DNA of 48,998 bases from Chrysochromulina tobinii (Eukaryota > Haptophyta > Prymnesiales > Chrysochromulinaceae). The position numbers and the translations under genes were made by a program. How positions within the stretch are numbered: position 1 is the stretch's first letter; every line of letters begins with the position of its first letter. Positions 46,446-48,998 of this stretch are shown piece by piece. The stretch spans positions 1-48,998 of the forward strand of contig JWZX01003387.1 of the NCBI GenBank assembly GCA_001275005.1, in the 5' to 3' direction. The notes beneath the pieces are model-generated. The model had not been told where the DNA came from, made no database searches, and was given only the letters and a program-made list of their open reading frames with translations.

Positions 46446-46998
46446 GTACTAGTGATTGTGATTGTGAACATGTACAGACAAAACCATACAAGAATTGAAT
46501 TGTACTGAACCTGGTCCCATGACCTGGTCCGCCCTCGTCGGTCCTCGTCGAGGTCGAGCCGAGTACACTTCACTACACTCTACAGAGTACAGTCACCGGG
46601 GGTAAAACAAAATGGTTTTCGGCGCGGGCAAGCGCGGGCCAACGATCTGGGGGCGCAGACTGGCAATGCAGGACTTTAAGAACTTCCTACACGGAGCTGG
46701 AGCCGCGGCGGTGTGGGCCGGTCGGTGAGGACGAGTCGACGAGAGCGTGTGCATCACTGTCGGGTCGAGATCTCGGGTGCAGTGTGCCTGAGGGGAAAGT
46801 ATTGGAAAGCCCCTGCGCTCTTGGTTCGTGCTTGACAGTTTTGCACGAACCAAGAGCGCAGGGACCTTCTTCTGCTTACGGGTGATAAATGAAGAGCTTG
46901 ACATTCATTTTCACGATGCGACGTCCAGGGCTTTTCATGAGAAAAAACGGGTTCACACGTGAATCAGCCCCGCGCTCGGGAAAGTCTCCTCCGCTCCG
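46446..46998. other. Intergenic region with a perfect hairpin
   Basis: Lies between two plus-strand genes. It holds the 21-bp inverted repeat at 46811-46863 and no coding region I can support. Confidence 0.5.
46811..46863. repeat. Perfect 21-bp inverted repeat with 11-nt loop
   Basis: The left arm 46811-46831 begins CCCTGCGCTCTTGGTTCGTG and the right arm 46843-46863 is its exact reverse complement. The loop is TTGACAGTTTT. It starts about 370 bp past the stop of the helical-repeat gene and ends about 135 bp before the next start. It could be a small-RNA precursor, a transcript-end structure or a mobile-element relic. Confidence 0.95.
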
Positions 46999-47709
46999 AT
47001 GTGTCTCACTGCATGTTTTGCGACTCCGATGGCCGCGGAGGTGGTCGATAACATCACGTATATCGACTGCCAAACCACGGCGAAAGGCGCCGACGCCGAC
47101 TCGGCGCGCATTCGCGCACTTTCAAAGGCTATGCAAGATGCTCAGTTCCAAACGGGATCAGCCGCAGTGCACTTCAAGGGATTTGGTTCGGGCTACATCG
47201 CAGGCGCTGAGTTGGATGGGCAAATCCGCCTTCTGATCGAGCATATAAGAAAGGGTGGATACAAGTCGCTGGTGTGGGATGGCGACGATTACTGCGCGAC
47301 CGGCTTCACAGGTGTGCTTCCACGAATCAGGAAGGAGCTGCCCCAGCTGCGGATGGGCGCGGTGCTTTTAGCCAAGCACCGTGAAAAGCGCTTTCATGCT
47401 TCGTGGAGCGTGCTCACGGGCGACAGCGAAGGGCACATCGGGCCGTTCGACTGCTTCCTTGTGGACGAATGCGTCTCCGAGGGCGGCTACGAGGCGCTCG
47501 GTTGGCTCATGCTGCGGGCCACGTGCGCGAAGAAGGTGGTGCTGCTTGGTGGTGGTGTCGTCGTCAAGGGCGAGTACGATCTGATGCAAGCGGCGGCGGA
47601 GGCGGGCACTCACCCGCAGGTTGACTTCAAGCTTTTTGATGTCGCACGGGTCCTAGCCACGGGCGAGGAGCAGCGATCAGCGCTTCTAGGCGTGCTCCCG
47701 AAGGCGTAA
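46999..47709 (+). CDS. Conserved-looking protein of unknown function
   Basis: I do not recognise this family. 236 residues from the ATG at 46999; an ATG at 47029 (MAAEVVDNITYID) is equally possible. The composition and hydrophobic pattern suggest an alpha/beta fold: SLVWDGDDYCATGFTGVLPR, MGAVLLAKHREK, FDCFLVDECVSEGGYEALGW, and KKVVLLGGGVVVKGEYDLM, where strand-Gly-rich-loop patterns recur. No signal peptide is evident beyond a short hydrophobic start. The even codon use and lack of low complexity argue for a real gene. Confidence 0.7.
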   Translation: MCLTACFATPMAAEVVDNITYIDCQTTAKGADADSARIRALSKAMQDAQFQTGSAAVHFKGFGSGYIAGAELDGQIRLLIEHIRKGGYKSLVWDGDDYCATGFTGVLPRIRKELPQLRMGAVLLAKHREKRFHASWSVLTGDSEGHIGPFDCFLVDECVSEGGYEALGWLMLRATCAKKVVLLGGGVVVKGEYDLMQAAAEAGTHPQVDFKLFDVARVLATGEEQRSALLGVLPKA

Positions 47710-48142
47710 GGGTAAGCGTTCGCGGGCGGGTCCGACACGTTGACGAGGTGCGCCCTTCGTGGTGTGAGGGTGCGTGGTGCTGCCTAGTACTTCTGGAGTT
47801 GGTGCTGCCTAGTACTTCTGAGCAACCGCTGGTCATGAATGCTGGCTCGAACCACCTCGCCTCGTCAGTGGTTTCGTGTCAGCCGGCAACAGCCGTGTCG
47901 CACCACTGCGGGATTCCGGATCGAAAGGCAAACTAAGAGGCGAGAGGGCGGGAGGCGAGAGGGCGGGAACCATCGATCGCATGAAAAAGGTCGGTCCCAA
48001 TAGCACCTGATACAAAAAAACCGAGCGCGTGTGCTTATACGATATTAAGTATTAACTATGTGCATGTGCCCCGAGACAAGGTCCCACCGGCGGTGTGGGC
48101 CGGGCGCGTCACCAAAATTGACAGGATCCGCGCCATGACCGC
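47710..48142. other. Convergent intergenic region with short duplications
   Basis: GGTGCTGCCTAGTACTTCTG is repeated at 47776 and 47801 (period 25), and AGGCGAGAGGGCGGG is repeated head to tail near 47938-47967. No gene supported. Confidence 0.6.
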
Positions 48143-48998
48143 CTACGACGACCGCGACCCAACCACGTGCGTGCCACGCCCTGGCAGGATCCCGTATGCA
48201 GCCTCGGCGATCGCTCGATCGGTGGCGTAGTTGGAGGTGGCACTGGCCGGCCCCGTGTATTGGTGACCGACGTTGAAGACGCCCGTGCCTCCTCGCGCAG
48301 AGGGGGCGGTCTGAGGCGCGCTCGTGCGCAGACCGTTGTTACCGATCACGCCCGTCGTGAACTCGTTTCCATGTCCTCCTGCGTGACGCGGCTCATAGTA
48401 CGCCGGGTTGGCTGCCCGCTGGAGCCTCTGCTCATTCGGATTGGTGGCGAGGTGGAGGCGCGTACCAGTCGGCACGCGGTCGTCGATCCGCGCGATGCGC
48501 CCATTTGCGTCGCGCAGCGGGTCAGATCCGAGGTGCTTCGCAAGCCCCAGGCCGTTGGCGACGAAGCCGGCAGCGGTCGGCTGGCGTGCATCGACGAGCC
48601 CCTTGTATGGAGCGGTGGCCGAGAAGCGACCGCAGTAGTAGGCGCCGTGCACGAGCCGACACGAGCCAAAGGTGAAGTAGTCCACATCGGTCGAGTAGAG
48701 CTCCGCGGCCTTGAATGCCTTGGAGTTGGCGGCGTAGTAGCACTTCCAGTATGAGTACTCGAAGGCGGGTGGCGGCATCGGCGGCGAGGGCGGGGGCGGC
48801 GGCGAGGGCGGCGGCGGCGGTGAGGGTGGCGGTTCGGGTGGCGGCGAGGGCGGCGGCGGCGAGGGAGGCGGCGGCGAGGGCGGTGGCGAAGGGGGAGGCG
48901 ACGGAGGCGGAAACGGAGGCGGGCGTGGCGGCGGTGGTGAGGGCGGCGGAGGTGAGGGGGGAGGTGAGGGCGGTGATGAGGGCGGCGGAGGCGAGGGC
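48143..48998 (-). CDS. 3' part of a Ser-Pro-rich (hydroxyproline-rich-like) protein, cut by window edge
   Basis: Partial: the frame is open to the window edge (first full codon 48997). The visible N-terminal 73 residues are a run of S-P-P, S-P-P-P and S-P-P-P-P units, as in pherophorin-like and other hydroxyproline-rich extracellular matrix proteins of algae. The next 211 residues form a cysteine-containing C-terminal domain (AFEYSYWKCYYAANSKAFKA, FGSCRLVHGAYYCGRFS, then AYYEPRHAGGHGNEFTTG) which I do not recognise. The Met at 48778 is internal to the Pro-rich run and is probably not the start. A cell-surface or scale-associated location is inferred from the Pro-rich stretch. Confidence 0.75.
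   Translation of the reverse strand, partial: PSPPPPSSPPSPPPSPPPPSPPPPRPPPFPPPSPPPSPPPSPPPPSPPPPSPPPEPPPSPPPPPSPPPPPSPPMPPPAFEYSYWKCYYAANSKAFKAAELYSTDVDYFTFGSCRLVHGAYYCGRFSATAPYKGLVDARQPTAAGFVANGLGLAKHLGSDPLRDANGRIARIDDRVPTGTRLHLATNPNEQRLQRAANPAYYEPRHAGGHGNEFTTGVIGNNGLRTSAPQTAPSARGGTGVFNVGHQYTGPASATSNYATDRAIAEAAYGILPGRGTHVVGSRSS

Overview
This is GC-rich nuclear DNA from a photosynthetic, flagellated unicellular eukaryote. I favour a haptophyte-type alga, with a pelagophyte or another secondary-plastid alga as the alternative. The reasons are a Deg/HtrA protease with a transit-peptide-like leader (plastid), a sperm-tail PG-rich repeat protein and an Sfi1-like centrin-binding protein (flagellum and basal body), nuclear cap-binding and ER translocon genes, and few, mostly short introns. 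Two donors read exactly GTGCGTG, which I recall as typical of haptophytes and pelagophytes. No rRNA, tRNA, CRISPR array or intact transposase was seen.

Layout. 0.4-8.4 kb: zinc-finger/Cut8-like protein (-), EF-hand mitochondrial carrier (-), spliced Deg protease (+), spliced SHAQKYF-MYB protein (-), low-complexity protein (-). 8.6-20.1 kb: GH30 hydrolase (+), CBP80/NCBP1 (-), EF-hand protein (+), glutaredoxin (+), STPGR protein (-) head-to-head with the Sfi1-like gene (+). 20.4-29.7 kb: filamin-repeat protein with a nested SH3b-like insert (+), a MITE-like element at 24069-24451, TPR plus Asp/Asn beta-hydroxylase (-), DHHC palmitoyltransferase (-), GT61 glycosyltransferase (+). 29.7-36.2 kb: a seven-copy minisatellite, a spliced patatin phospholipase (-), an NTPCR/THEP1 NTPase fused in frame to a deoxyinosine-glycosylase-like domain (-), TRAP-alpha (-). 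36.2-49.0 kb: GT4-like glycosyltransferase (-) head-to-head with a spliced NIPA Mg2+ transporter (+), a spliced fucosyltransferase-like gene (-), a 1406-residue helical-repeat protein (+), a perfect 21-bp hairpin, an unknown protein (+), and the 3' part of a Ser-Pro-rich protein (-) cut by the window edge.

The genes form no operon. They alternate between closely spaced head-to-head and tail-to-tail pairs. Three glycosyltransferases, TRAP-alpha, an Asp/Asn hydroxylase and a DHHC enzyme give the 24-42 kb part a secretory and protein-modification flavour. The STPGR/Sfi1 pair is a flagellar/centriolar unit.

The points most worth following are the NTPase-DNA glycosylase fusion, an intron whose 5' end and following exon share a 28/30-nt direct repeat (a possible intron-gain scar), the TTAA-bounded inverted-repeat element, the perfect hairpin, the EF-hand/uncoupling-type carrier fusion and the filamin with a nested SH3b insert. 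Many open frames start at TTG or GTG, so I moved starts to the first sensible ATG. All introns are predictions from sequence and conserved protein pattern.
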